The notes beneath the pieces were generated by a model. That model was not told the DNA's origin. It was given only the letters and a program-made list of their open reading frames with translations, and did no database searches. Both the position numbers and the translations under genes were made by a program. A stretch of 64,000 nucleotides of DNA from Sciurus carolinensis (Eukaryota > Chordata > Mammalia > Rodentia > Sciuridae): the NCBI RefSeq assembly GCF_902686445.1, contig NC_062215.1, forward strand, positions 27,054,750-27,118,749, in the 5' to 3' direction. Numbering within the stretch: position 1 is the first letter of the stretch; each line of letters starts with the position of its first letter. Positions 1-11,290 of the stretch are shown here, one piece after another.

Positions 1-429
1 ATGGCATACAATTTAGAACTTAGGGACTATTTATTTCTGAAAATTTCCATTTAATATTTGAGGACCATAGTCACTATGGATAACTGAAACTGCAGAAAGC
101 AAAACTGGATAAAGTGAGGGACCACTATACTAAAAAAAAAAAAAAAAAATCATCCAGGTTTTAATAGAGGGAAGTGAGAATATGAAAAAAGAATGAAGCA
201 GCAGACGAGCCAAAGAGAACTTGTAGAAATAAAAATGCAGTTACTGGAATTTAAACTCAGAGGGCAGGGTAAGGAGCAATTTGGCCACGGTGGTGAGAAC
301 ATGAGTAATGCTTACCATCAGTAGGTGCTCAGAAATTCCCCATGATCTCTATTTGGGAAACATTAAGGTGTTTGTTTCTTGAGAGGCAAGAAGGAATTAG
401 AAACATCTATGTGCATTTACAGATCAGCA
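1..429. other. Unassigned AT-rich sequence
   Basis: No reading frame, RNA gene or repeat family is recognised. A pure A run at 132-149 could be the tail of a decayed sense retroposon, but the sequence before it does not resemble an ID, B1 or L1 end. Confidence 0.5.
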
Positions 430-1360
430 AATTGTTTTTTAAATAATAGATAAGTTTTAGAGCCATTTTAGGTTCATAAGCAAAATTGAAGAAGTATAAA
501 GTTCACATATTCACATATATCTCTCTCCTGCCCTCTCACAGGATCTCAGCTCCCCCATTCTCAATGTCTGATACCAGAATGGTTCATTTGTTATAACTGA
601 TGAGCCTACATTGAGACATCATTATCACACAGATTCCGTTCACACCCTGACATCAGGGTTCACCCTTGGTGGTATGCATTCTGTGGGTTTTACCAAAATA
701 TAAAGACATATATTCACCATTATATGATCTGATAGAAGAGTTTCATTGCTATAAAAGTAATGTGTGCTCTGCCAATCCATCCCTCTCTCCTCCCTGACCC
801 CTGGCAACTTCCCAAACTTTAATTGTCTTGGTGGTTTTATCCTCCTCCCTCTGACTGGTTGGAGTAGTACAGCATGCACCCCTTTCAGATTGACTTCTTT
901 CACTTAGTCATATGTATTTGAGGTCTCTCCAGGTCTTCAATAGCTTGAAGGCTCATTTCCTTTTAGCCCTGAGCAATGTGCCTTTGTCTGAAGGCATCAC
1001 GATTTATTCATCCATTCACCTACGGAAGGGCATCTTAGTTTACTCTCAAGTTCTGGAAATTATAAATAAAGCTGCTATAAATGTCCATGTGAAGGGTTTT
1101 GGGTGGACATAAGTTTTCAGCTCATTTGGATAAATACCAAGGAATGCAACTGCTGGATATTATGCTAGGAGTATACACACTATTTCTTTAGAAGAAAGTG
1201 CCAAATGGTTTTCCAAAGTGGCTGTACTGTTTGTATCCCCCCCCAGCAGTGAATGAGAGGTCCTGCCATTCTTTATCCTCACCAGCACTTGGGACTGTCA
1301 GTGTTTTAGATTTTGGCCATTCTGATAAGTGCGTAGAATTATCTCATTGTTAATTATCTT
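430..1360 (-). repeat. Old L1 (L1M-type) fragment, antisense
   Basis: The plus strand reads as the reverse complement of an ancient mammalian L1: 3' UTR-like sequence first, then the 3' end of ORF2. The landmark is the antisense text around 1055-1345, where the usual sequence about attached clones of the ORF2 C-terminus appears (ataaagctgctataaatgt, tggctgtactgtttg, cctcaccagcac). Reading frames are broken throughout. A second L1M piece at 2130-2550 lies further upstream in the same element order, so the two may be one insertion separated by about 770 bases of other sequence. Edges are approximate. Confidence 0.75.
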
Positions 1361-2129
1361 TGTGTAAAGCTTACTGTATCTTTGGTGCACCTGACCACTC
1401 CTTGAGTACTTTTTCTATTCCCTCTCTCTCCTTACTTGGTTCAGAAACACCAGGAGTTCATAGCCTCATTCTCTCCCCCATGCCCCTTGCCAGAAAGCTG
1501 TCTCAAGAAAGGACTTTACACACCCTCCTACATACAGCCCAGGATTCAGGAACATGTTCAGAATTTGGAGTCAGAAAACCTGAATCTGTTTCACTGCTGA
1601 AGAAGTATCATATTTCTTTTTCTTATTCTAAGAATTATTCACAGGATTCAATAGATCTTGTTCTGATAGCATGTTGTAAATGATAAAACTCAGTAGAAGG
1701 TTATGGAATCGCTATTATTACTTATACCAAATTATAATTAGAAAGTCCCAGGGAAATTTATCCCATATCTATTTGTTTTTGGTAGGGAAATATGTAAGCC
1801 AAATGAAGAGATCTCTAGTGGGGGGAGTTCGGGCATTAGAAGGCAGCATGGGAAGCGCTTTTCTGACTTTATTAATATACCTGAAATTGCACCAGATAGG
1901 AAGTCACTGTCCCTTTCAATTTTTACTGACATTTTTCACATGTGATTTGGGGCAAGGTAGTGTGGGATGGGAAATTTCTATAAAACAACTGTATATTAAA
2001 ATTGATTTTCTAAAGCTAAAGTTAGGCCTATGTAAGGGAAGTGTCTGTCTCTGTTTCTTCCCACCACAGCTGAGATGTTCATATTTAAGCATCTTCATCC
2101 ATTTTCTTTCCATTTGTTTTATTGATTGA
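1361..2129. other. Unassigned stretch between two L1M fragments
   Basis: This interval holds overlapping open frames of up to 149 codons (1680-2129 on plus) but none resembles a known protein, and both strands carry comparable frames. A short piece near 1555-1600 resembles the 5' end of an antisense MIR (gagtcagaaaacctgaatc). Nothing else is recognised. Confidence 0.4.
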
Positions 2130-2550
2130 ATGACTTTTCATTTAGTCAATAATTACTGTTTTTTGGCTTTCTCTTTTGTTGGATTGTTTGTCTTTTCTTA
2201 TTGATTTTGCAGATGCTTTTTATATGTTAAAGTATTGCACCTTTATCTGTGACATAATTTACAAACATCTCCCAGTTTGTAATTCTTTTACCTCAGCTAA
2301 TGTTTCAAATATGAAGAGGTTTTTAAAAATGCAGCTAATCATAGATGTTAAAACTCTTAGGCTTTGTTTAAGTCTTATTTTCTCACATATTTTCTCCTGA
2401 AACTTTTGTGGTTTTATTTTGGTGAGAGGTGTGAGATAAGGATCTAGAAAGACTAAAGCATTATGGATTCAGATGAAGTTTTCTTTATTCCTCCTTCTCT
2501 GATACCTTCCTTCAATAAGTCTGTGAAATCATGTTCTTTTTTAAAAGAAA
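2130..2550 (-). repeat. Old L1 (L1M-type) ORF2 fragment, antisense
   Basis: The plus strand matches the antisense of the L1 ORF2 interior, including the region that normally reads tctcccagtttgt and the ggtgagaggtgtgag stretch. It follows the fragment at 430-1360 in the expected order for a minus-strand element. It is 3'-abutted by an ID SINE. No coding capacity remains. Confidence 0.65.
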
Positions 2551-2556
2551 CTTCAG

Positions 2557-2696
2557 GGGCTGAGGTTGTGGCTCAGCAGTAGCATGCTTACCTAGCATGT
2601 GTGAGGCACTGGGTTTGATCCTCAGCATCACATTAAAAAATAAATAAATAAAATAGAGGTATTGTGTCCATCTACAACTAAAAAGAAAATTAAAAA
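2557..2696 (+). repeat. ID-type SINE with long A-rich tail
   Basis: A tRNA-Ala-derived ID unit in sense orientation: ggggctgaggttgtggctca followed by an A-box/B-box-like body with the gggtttgatcc B-box variant, then an (AAAT)n tail and the sciurid tail segment gaggtattgtgtccatctac. A perfect 9-bp target-site duplication (aaacttcag) sits at 2548-2556 and 2697-2705. It is a retroposon copy, not a functional tRNA gene. Confidence 0.9.
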
Positions 2697-2705
2697 AAAC
2701 TTCAG

Positions 2706-3176
2706 AAATTTCTCAGATTCTTTGATGTATCTGGTTCTAGACTGTGGAATGTACACAGGAAAGGGGAACTTTTTTTTTTTTTCTGTTTGCAAATTATTTC
2801 GAACAGAAGCCCAGTTCTTCAGTTGTTATATATCTCAAAATTAAATGGGTAGTATAAAATCATAGAGGCATTTCAGAGTCTAATTTGTCAGCCACCCAGA
2901 GGCCGCTACTGAAAGTCTCTATTCACCAGTAAATTCCATACAGTGAGAAGGTGGCGCTTGCTGAAAAAGAGAGGGTGAAATTTCTCTGGAGTGGACAGGG
3001 TTCATTCACAGTGACATAACGAGTAAAAGAGATTCCAGATGCAAAGCACAATCACTCCTTCTTGTGCATGAAACAAACAGAACAGTCTTCCTTTCCCCAG
3101 TGATCTTAGCTCAGTAAGAATGAAGTTTCTGGATGGAAGGAATAGGGGGAATTTTTCTCTTTGGTGGTTTGAATTT
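2706..3176. other. Unassigned sequence
   Basis: No gene or repeat family is recognised. It contains a T run near 2770-2782 only. Confidence 0.4.
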
Positions 3177-3177
3177 A

Positions 3178-3218
3178 CAAAACAAACAAACAACAAACAA
3201 ACAAACAAACAAAAAAAC
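3178..3218. repeat. (CAAA)n simple repeat
   Basis: Tandem caaa units with one interruption (caacaaac) ending in an A run. It may be an expanded retroposon tail, although no SINE body is visible beside it. Confidence 0.85.
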
Positions 3219-3544
3219 CAAAAAGGTACTGTGGGCCCCACAGTGTTGTAGATTTGGGCAAGATTTCCCCATTACCCTAAACTTTTCTAGCTCCTCCCTT
3301 CTCTCCCCTTGTTCCCTCTTCCTGGCAACTTGTGGCTAGTCATGGTTAAAGAAGTTCCTGTTATTTGGAGATATCTATTGAATGTCTCAACTTGGACTGA
3401 TCATCTCACCTTTGACTTCCGGGGTGACCTCTCGTCGTGCACACACACAGGTGTGCTATCATGACCAGTCCAGTCACCTTGCTGAATCAATCATATCCAT
3501 CATTTTAGAACCACCATTGCTCTGCAACCTTTCCTTTATTGGGA
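3219..3544. other. Unassigned sequence
   Basis: Nothing recognised. A short CA-rich word (gtgcacacacacag) lies near 3438-3451. Confidence 0.4.
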
Positions 3545-3556
3545 CTAGAAGGAGCT

Positions 3557-4180
3557 ATTTTAAAATATTTGTTCTTTTTTGATATACATGACAGTAGAGT
3601 GTATTTTGGCATATTATACATACATGGAGTATAACTTATTCTAATTAGGATCCCATTCTTGCAATTGTTCATGATGTGGAGTTTTACTGGTTGTGTATCC
3701 ATATATGAACATAGGAAAGTTATATACAATTCATTCTACTGTTTTTCCTAATCTCATTCCCTCTCCCTTCCCCTCATTCTCCTTTGTCTAATCCAGTGAG
3801 CTTTTATTCTGTCCTCCCCTTCCCCTTGTTGTGTGTTAGTATATCAGAGAGAACATTCAGCCTTTGGTTTTTTTGGATTGGCTTATTTCACTTAGCATGA
3901 CAGTCTCCAGTTCCATGCATTTACTGGAAAATACCATAATTCCATTCTTCTTTATGACTGAGTAATAGTCCCCTGTGTATATACACCACAGTTTCTTTAT
4001 CTGTTCATCTGTTGAAAGACACCTAGGTTGGTTCCCTAGCTTAGCTATCGTGAATTGAGCTTCTATTAACATTGATGTGTCTGTGTCACTGTAGTATACT
4101 GATTTTAAGTCCTTTGGGTATACACTGAGGAGTGGGATAACTGGGTCAAATGTAGTTCCATTCCCAGTTTGCTGAGGAAT
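3557..4180 (-). mobile_element. 5'-truncated L1, sciurid lineage (3' end class A), antisense
   Basis: The minus strand reads the last part of L1 ORF2 and then the 3' UTR. The ORF2 end shows the conserved pattern YYSVIKKNGIM and MLSEISQS before a stop at 3857; the UTR ends in the class A signature (atatgtcaaaatac on the sense strand, here altered). Flanks carry an imperfect duplication, ctagaaggagct at 3545-3556 and ctagaagatgct at 4181-4192 (10 of 12 identical), which fixes both edges. ORF2 is cut to its last part and interrupted, so the copy is dead. It is less diverged than the L1M pieces nearby. Confidence 0.88.
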
Positions 4181-4192
4181 CTAGAAGATGCT

Positions 4193-4399
4193 ACTTTTAT
4201 TTCCCCAAGATAATGTGATTCCTGAAGTGGTGCTGCTCTTAGGTTTTGGGCAGATTATAGCCACAATGCTGTCTTGTGTGTCAGGAACACAGGGTGGAAC
4301 CCGGGGTCCAGGACAGCAGCATAATGCAACTTGGATATCTACCAAGTAAGGCTTCAGAATGGGTGCATAGAATTTCAGGATCTTTATAATGATTGCTTT
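4193..4399. other. Unassigned sequence
   Basis: No feature recognised between the L1 and the MIR fragment. Confidence 0.4.
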
Positions 4400-4515
4400 A
4401 AGTTTTCTCATTTTGATGATGAGAAACAGAAGTAAATGACTTTGTCCAGGGTCACAGAGCTAGTGGCAGAGTGCTGTAGAAGAGGCCAGATTGCAGGTCT
4501 TTTGACATGAATTTC
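4400..4515 (+). repeat. MIR fragment
   Basis: Sense-oriented MIR core and tail: a gatgagaaacagaag segment followed by ggtcacagagctagtggcag and a gaggccagattgcaggtc end. Diverged; edges approximate. Confidence 0.65.
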
Positions 4516-5290
4516 TTTGTTCTAATGATAGATCATGCATGACTTCCCTCTTGAAGCCCTAGATTGAGGACTGCCTCATGACTGATACAAAACCCCAGAC
4601 CTCCTAAGTTGGTAGGATGGAGGGGGAGATGATAGCTGCTTAACCAGTATTCATTCTCCCTTCTTCATTATTAATAGAACTGCAGCTAAAAGATGATTCA
4701 TTAAAAGGTCCCATTTCCCAGGTTTCTTTGAAGGTGAGATGATCATATGACATAGTTTGACTAACAAGGCAAAAGTAGAAGTCACTAGGTGGAGCCCAAG
4801 AGGGATCCCTTATAGCAGGAAAGAACCAGATAATGTGCCATTTTCTCATTCATTCTCTCTATGCCTAGAATTTGGATGCCATGTTAGAGGTAGAATAATC
4901 TTGTCATCATTAAGTGGCTCTTAGACCAAGAGAATTGCATGAGCCTCAGCTTTGGCATGTACAAACTGCTGGACCAATATCAGCAATTACCCCCTTTCTG
5001 ACTTGATTAAGCCACTATGAGTTGAAAGTTCTGTTATTTTCACTGGAACATACTCCTATCCTTATTCTCCAGGAAATAACTTTTTACATTATTAAATAGT
5101 ACTGACTATGTTAGCAGACAGGTTATTAGAGGGAACGATGATTTGCATTACCCACGGATTTTTCACATTGTGGAAGGATCACAGGATCCCTCTTGCTTGC
5201 ATCTTTTTAGGTGTTTGTTTATAGACCATTTCATACTCATAGAAGAGAAACTAAATGGAGAGTTGTTCCATGCTATTGCCGGTTAAGAAT
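4516..5290. other. Unassigned sequence
   Basis: No gene, RNA or repeat recognised over about 770 bases. Confidence 0.4.
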
Positions 5291-5400
5291 TATTTTGACA
5301 TATTATACGCACATGGAGAACAAGTTATGCTCCATGTACGTATAATATGTCAAAATATATGCTACTATCATATATACCTAAAAAGAACAAATAAAAAAAG
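5291..5400 (+). mobile_element. Tiny L1 3' end (class A) with inverted copy (fold-back)
   Basis: The right part, 5325-5400, is the last bases of a class A L1 in sense orientation, ending ctaaaaagaacaaataaaa. Immediately left, the same L1 end is present inverted: bases 5291-5318 pair with 5330-5357 at 27 of 28 positions, around an 11-base loop (5319-5329). This is what L1 twin priming (5' inversion) gives when both products are very short, but a local fold-back duplication would look the same. Confidence 0.75.
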
Positions 5401-6929
5401 AATCAATCAGAGACAAAGAAAAAATAAATCTGAAAGCATAATGATAAAAAAACACATCATTTTATTGGCTAATCCTTTTTTCTTTTAACCAGGCAGAAAC
5501 TCAAACATTATATGCCCTCTTCAGTGCCAGACACTGACCGCCATTGCAGAATAGACTTGAATGCATTTATTCTTACCATGTATCACTTTTCCATTAAACT
5601 TAATCCAAGTATTTTCTTCCTGTTTCTGTTAAAAACCCCTCTATCCTCCTGGATACGTAACCTAAAATTTCCATCATCTTTTCTCCTCCTACCCCAATGT
5701 TTAATCAGTTGTCAACACTTGGGTGGGATGGGGCATAGAGAAAAGGATCCAAAAGTGGATTTATCTAGTTCTTCCCCGTAACCTTACTCACGCATGCTCT
5801 TTGCTGGGACCACTCATTAGCTGCTTGCATGGGAAATGTCAATTTGTATGATGGTGACATTTGAGGCTTATGTGATTGCTTTGATGTATTAGTTTTGGAA
5901 ACCAAACACCCCAATTACAGCCAACAAACACTCTTAATTGGGACACAGAGGTAAAAGGACTTTCCGTTGCCATAGTTTCAGAGGCACATGTGTGGTCAGC
6001 TGCCTAATGCCGGATTTATTTTCAGACAAAAGATACTACTGACAGTGACTCAGGGACACCTGCTGTTCTGGTGGGAGTAGGTTCTGGTCCTGCGGCTCAG
6101 CTGAAGTCAGGTTCTTAGGCAAAGCACGTCTGTAATGTTTCTGGTTTCCATATCTTTAGCTTCATATCTTTAGGTTAGGAGTACATGTCTGAAGAGGAAA
6201 TGCTAACCTATCCTTTATTGAGTACTTTGCCAATAGGTTGTTGTTCTGAGTGACAAGTATAAAAAGGGAAAAAAAAAAAAAAGGCAAAAGGGACTTCTAG
6301 GCAAGTTAGTGACTTCAGCACCTGGATTTACCATTGGGGAATCTAATGGAAATGGCCGAGGGCGCAAAAGAAAGGCAAAACCTGTTTTGGACACTAGGAA
6401 TGCTTATAGCTGTACATAGTCCAGAAACCATGGACTTTGTTACATATGGATCAACAGGATCGATTGCATTCATGTCTCCTATTATGCTTACAACCAGCTT
6501 GCCTTGGAGGTGAGTAGGGCAGACTTTCCTAAATCCAGGGACATGTTTTTATTCTGAGGTAGGTGGGGGCAGGCTGCAAGCAGTCAGACAGGCAGAGCTG
6601 GATCTTGGGAGAAGCAGCTCATTAAATGTCCTGGGCCAGTGTGGGACTTACAGATTGCACTTGATCTCTGCATTTGTGCATTTGGCACAGATGTCTGCCA
6701 GGCAGAGCCTGGGGACGCTCCACAGCCAACTCTTGGTGGCCACTCCAGCAACGCAAAGAAAGTTGTGAACACAGAGATTAAATCTCTATGGTGGTGTCAT
6801 ATGGCTTCGGCTCTTAGGCTGCTGGATCTCTGGGCTTCTGCCGTTCATCTAAACTATTCTCTTTTCCCTTGATCGAACTTACACTGGTCATATTCAACTA
6901 TTAATAAATAGAAGTTGAAATAGAACCTC
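5401..6929. other. Unassigned 1.5-kb stretch
   Basis: No coding gene or clear repeat is recognised. An A run lies at about 6269-6282. Short frames on both strands (62-89 codons) have no recognisable domains. Confidence 0.4.
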
Positions 6930-7612
6930 AACCTCTCGGGAATTAAAAACAAAATGAAAATTAAACATTCACCTAAATAATTCTTAAGTAAAAGAGGAAA
7001 TAAGAAATATCATTAGAGGCTAATTAGACTCACATTGAGAGCACTTCATAGAAAAACTTACAAGGTATGACCAAAATTGTACTTGGAGAAAATGCATAGC
7101 CTTAAATACCTTTATTGTAAAACAAGGAATAAACTGTATACAAGTATTTAATTCAATAATTAGGAAAACAAAATATGCATACCATAAAGCAAAGACTAGA
7201 GCAGGGCTTAAACATTTTAAAAACATAGTATAAGGGCTGGGGAGATAGCTCAGTTGGTAGAGTGCTTGCCTTACAAGCACAAGGCCCTGGGTTCAATCCC
7301 AAGCACCATAGAAAAACAAAAAAAAACCCAAAAAACAAAAACAAAGTATAAAAGGCAAGTTGCTAGCAACACAAATCAAGAATTAAGGGAAAACATAAGC
7401 ACACTAAATGAGGAATTATAAAAAAGATATAGCAACAGATATTAAAGGGAAGCTAGAATTCCACTAAATTGTAACAAATTTGAAAATACTTAAGAACTAG
7501 TTTTCTGAGAGATTAGACATGATCGTAATTGACTGAAGAAGAAGCTGAAAGAATAATTAGCCCATTAGCCAGGAGATGAAAATTGAAACCTTTGGCAATT
7601 ATATCTTTAAAA
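6930..7612 (+). repeat. Old L1/HAL1-like ORF2 fragment, sense
   Basis: AT-rich sequence resembling sense L1 ORF2 between the endonuclease and reverse transcriptase (for example gaggaaataagaaatatca, gaagaagaagctgaaagaat, acaaggaataaac). It is interrupted by an ID SINE at 7234-7344 and is heavily mutated. The neighbouring L1 at 7620 is on the opposite strand. Confidence 0.5.
7234..7344 (+). repeat. ID SINE
   Basis: Sense ID element beginning gggctggggagatagctcag, with B-box gggttcaatcc and an A-rich tail. A short duplication (agtataa) at 7227-7233 and 7345-7351 supports insertion into the old L1-like fragment. Confidence 0.9.
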
Positions 7613-8211
7613 AAATGTCTGGCTGCCTATTTTTTTTATTGTTGGAAAATATACATCACATAAAGTGTACCATTTCAACCCTTTTTAGGTGTACAATTTA
7701 GTGTCATTAAGTACATATTACAATATTGTGAAACCTTCAGCACTGTCCATTTCCAGAAATGATTCACCATCCCAGATAAACTCTGGGACCCATTAAATGA
7801 TGATATGCCATTTCCTCCCCCACTGCCCCCACTCCTGCTCCTGGTAATCTTATTCTTATTCTCCTTTCTGTCTGTATTAATTTACCTATTCTAGATACCT
7901 CATTTAAAGGAATCATATAACATCTGTCCTTTTGTGTTTCTTTCACTTAGTGTAATGTTTTGAAGGTTCATCCATGGGGTAGCATGTATCAGAATTCCGT
8001 TCTTCATTAAGGCTGAATAACATGCCACTGTGCTATACACCATGTTTTGTTTATACATTCATCTGTTAATGGGCCTTTAGTTGTTTCTATCTTTTGGTTA
8101 TTGTGAATATTACTTCAAGTGAACATTGGTGTTCACAGTATCTGCTCGAATCCTTGCTTTTGATTCCTTTGGGAATATACACCTAGAAGTAGAATTGCTA
8201 CATATGATATT

Positions 8212-8341
8212 CTTTTTTATTTATTTATTTATTTTGAGACAAGGTCTTGCTCAATTGCTGAGGCTGGCTTTCAACTTGCAATCTTCCTGACTCAGCCTCC
8301 CAAGCAGCTGGTATTACAGATGTGCACCACTGCACTTGGCT
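8212..8341 (-). repeat. B1-like (7SL-derived) SINE, antisense
   Basis: Starts on plus with a T-rich tail, then ttttgagacaaggtcttgct and the antisense B1 body ending cagatgtgcaccactgcac. No dID unit is visible, so it is a B1 monomer or a truncated B1-dID. Inserted in the long L1. Confidence 0.85.
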
Positions 8342-8384
8342 ATGTTAAACTGTTGGAGGCATCACTAGACTGTCTTCCACAGCA

Positions 8385-8912
8385 TGTTGAAGCTCTCCCA
8401 GAGTTGAGGAGCTGCCACGCCACTGTGAGCCTGAGGTGCTTTGAACCAGGGCATATAGACCTGTGGCAAAAAGGCAGCCCTGCCTGAGCCCAGTGTGGAT
8501 CCCTGAGCATTCGCCATCCGGGACCTCAACCTCCTGCTTTCCTACCAGCTAGGAGAAAATGCAAGTGGGGCAGACCTGAAAGGAAGTTCACACTCAAGAG
8601 CCAACCAATAGCATTAGTGCTTTTCCAAACCTCGATTAGCATAAGTGTGGACCAATAGCATCAACCCAAGTGCTATATAACCCCCTGGACTAGAGACAGG
8701 CAACCCCTACTGGTCCTTTCTTACCCCTGGAAGAGTTCTATCTGTGTTCCTCACACTTGAGTAAATCCTTCTCCTTTCGCTCTTACCTTCTGTTGTTCGG
8801 TGGCTCTGGAGGGCATGGCCTGCATTAAGAGCTGCAGCACACCACTCGGTGGTAGAGGAGAAGAAGCGGGCTTTGCCAGCTGGGACCCTCCGAGGCATCC
8901 CCTGCCGTAATT
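8385..8912 (+). mobile_element. Solo LTR, ERV1-like, inserted in L1
   Basis: A 528-bp sequence beginning TGTTGA with promoter architecture: CCAAT motifs (accaatagcat twice, near 8605 and 8650), a TATA-like tatataacc near 8673, and a pyrimidine-rich leader. The four bases agca before it (8381-8384) recur after it (8913-8916), and joining the flanks restores L1 homology. A 4-bp duplication is typical of gammaretrovirus-like (ERV1) LTRs. The right end does not show the canonical CA, so either mutation or a shifted edge is possible. No internal viral genes are present. Confidence 0.65.
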
Positions 8913-9817
8913 AGCAGCTAACACTCAACAGGGCCTGCAGTTATATTCTCTGTGTTTTTATGTTTTAGTTATATATTTATGCATGTATGTACACATTTAT
9001 TTAATGGCAGTCCTCCCAATAGGTATGAGGTAGTATCTCATTGCGGTTTTGATTTGTACTTTCCTAATGACTAGTGAGGTAGAGTGTCTTTTCCCACGAT
9101 TGCTGGTGATCCGTATATCTTCTATAAGAGAAATGCCCCTTTAAGATATTTACACATTTTTGATTTTTTTGTTGTTGTGTTATAGGAATTATTTATATAT
9201 TGTAGGCATTAATCTGCTGCCAGATATTTATTTGAAAATATTTTCTCCCATGGTATGGATTATCTTTTCACTCTTAAGTGTGTCCTTTGATACATAACAA
9301 TTTAATCAATTTTTTTGTACAATTTTGATGGAGTTCAATTTATCTTTTTTTTTGTTGTTGTTCTTTTGCTCTTGACCCCACATCCAACAAATCCTTGCTA
9401 AATCCAATGTCGTGAAGATTTCCTCTGTTTTCTTCTAAGAACGTTGTAGTTTTAGCTGTTGTGTTTAGATCTTGATCCATTTTCAGTTTCAATTTTTTTC
9501 AGTCAGATATTATTTTCTCAGCATCATGTTTTTTAAAAAAGATTGTCCCTTACCCCCTAATGATCTTGGTACTTTTGTCAAAAATTGAGCATATTCGAGA
9601 AGGTTTATTTCTGGGCTCTCTTTTCTGCTCCACTGGCCTGTGTCTTGTCTTCATGCTCGTCCCACATTGTTTTGGTGACTGTAGCTCTGTAGTGAGTTTT
9701 GAAATCAGAAGGTATAAGTTTGCTAATTGGTTCTTCTTTTTCAGAATTGTTTTGGCTATTTGGGGTCCCTTGATATTCTAGGTGAATTTTAGAATGGATT
9801 TTTCAATTGTGAATGAA

Positions 9818-9822
<5 letters not shown>

Positions 9823-9854
<32 letters not shown>

Positions 9855-9929
9855 TGGTGCTGGGGATTGAACCCAGGGCCTTGTGCTTGCCAGGCAAGCA
9901 CTCTACCACCTGAGCTGTATCCCCAGTCC
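9823..9929 (-). repeat. ID SINE, antisense, with exact target duplication
   Basis: A 31-base T tract, then the antisense ID body (tgctggggattgaacccagg ... tgagctgtatccccag). The 10-bp word atgaaatgat flanks it exactly at 9813-9822 and 9930-9939. The perfect duplication and clean tail suggest a fairly recent insertion into the long L1. Confidence 0.95.
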
Positions 9930-10212
9930 ATGAAATGATATTTTAATAGGAATTTCAAACAGATCTGTAGACCACAGTGAGTAATTGTTATCTTCACAAT
10001 ATTAAGTCTTCCAATCCATAAACATGCAATGACTTTCCATTTATGTATGTCTTCTTTAATTTCCTTCAGCAATGTTTTCTAGATTTTATTGTTAAGGTTT
10101 AATTGTTAAGGCTTTCCTTGGGTTAAATGTATTCCTAAATATTTCATTCTTTTTAATGCTATAATAAATTGAATCAGATTTTTCATTGTTAGCGTATAGT
10201 AATGTGACCAAT

Positions 10213-10245
10213 TTGTGTGTGTGTGTATGTGTGTGTGTGTGTGTG
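10213..10245. repeat. (TG)n microsatellite
   Basis: Alternating TG with one TA interruption, inside the old L1. Confidence 0.9.
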
Positions 10246-11159
10246 ACTTTGCTTCCTGTAAATGCTGAATTTGTTAGCTCTAACGGTTTTCGGTGGGGGG
10301 GATTATTTAGGTTTTTCTGCATGTAAGATTATTTTGTCTTTGAACAGAGACAATTGTACTTCTTCCAAGATGTAAATTGTATTATTTCTTTTTATTATTT
10401 GCTTTAGTTAGTACTTCCAATAATATGATAAACAGAAATGGTAAAAGAAGCTTCTTTGTCTTTTTCCTACTGTTAGGGTTGAGTATGATACGAATTTTGA
10501 GTTTTTTCTACTTAGACTTTATAATTTTGAAGAAGTTTACTTCTCTTCCTAGTTTATTGTTTTTTTCTCATGAAGGGTGTTGACTTTTATCAAATGCTTT
10601 TTCCACATAATCGAGATGATCATGGTTTTTCCTTTTTTCTATTTCTGTAGTGTGCTACATTGATTTTCACATGTCGAACCATTCTTGCATTCCAGGAATA
10701 AATTCCGCTTAGTCATTGTGTATAATTATTTCAATATGTTGCTGAATTTGTTTTGCTAGTATGTTATTGAAGACTTTTGTGTTCACATTCTTAAAGGGAT
10801 ATTGGTTTGTAGGTTTTTTTCCTATGGAGTCTTTGTATTTGGTATCATGGTATAAGGTAACACTGGCCTCACAAAATGACTTAGAAAGGCTTCCCTTCTC
10901 TCTAGGTTTTTGGAAGAGCTTAAGAAGATTGGTGTTAATTCTTAAATATTTAATAGAATTCACTAATGAAGCCATCTGGTCCAGTTTTTGTTGTTGTTGT
11001 TATTGTTAAGGGGTTTTGGATTATTGATTAATCTCCTTATGTGTGTATTCTGATTTTAGATTTCTTCATGATTCAGTCTTTATAGGTAATATGTTTCTAG
11101 GAATTTGTCCATCACATCTAGGTTATTCAATTTGTTGGTGTGTAATTATTCATATTACT

Positions 11160-11290
11160 TTTTTTAATTAAATAGTTTAATAAAGACTAAATGTTTTTTA
11201 TATGCTTTATGCTCTTAAGGCCAATAATTGACATAATTAACTACTTTTTTCATTTTATTTATTTATTTTAATTTTACAGACTGCATTTTG
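11160..11290 (-). mobile_element. Ultra-short L1 insertion with probable 3' transduction
   Basis: On the minus strand this reads: about 20 bases of class B L1 3' end (11272-11290, complement of acagactgcattttg), an A-rich tail (11245-11271), about 75 bases of non-L1 sequence, then a second A tail ending at 11160. An ATTAAA polyadenylation signal (11176-11181) lies 10-15 bases before the second tail. attact flanks the unit at 11154-11159 and 11291-11296, and the host L1 is continuous when it is removed. This is the structure expected when L1 transcription runs past its own signal. Confidence 0.65.

Noticed and set aside
1680..2129. 149-codon plus-strand frame
   Set aside because: Overlaps comparable frames on minus, has no recognisable motif, and AT-rich DNA of this size gives such frames by chance.
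7234..7344. tRNA gene suggested by A- and B-box-like words
   Set aside because: This and the other copies are ID SINEs with tails and target duplications; they lack a tRNA 3' half.
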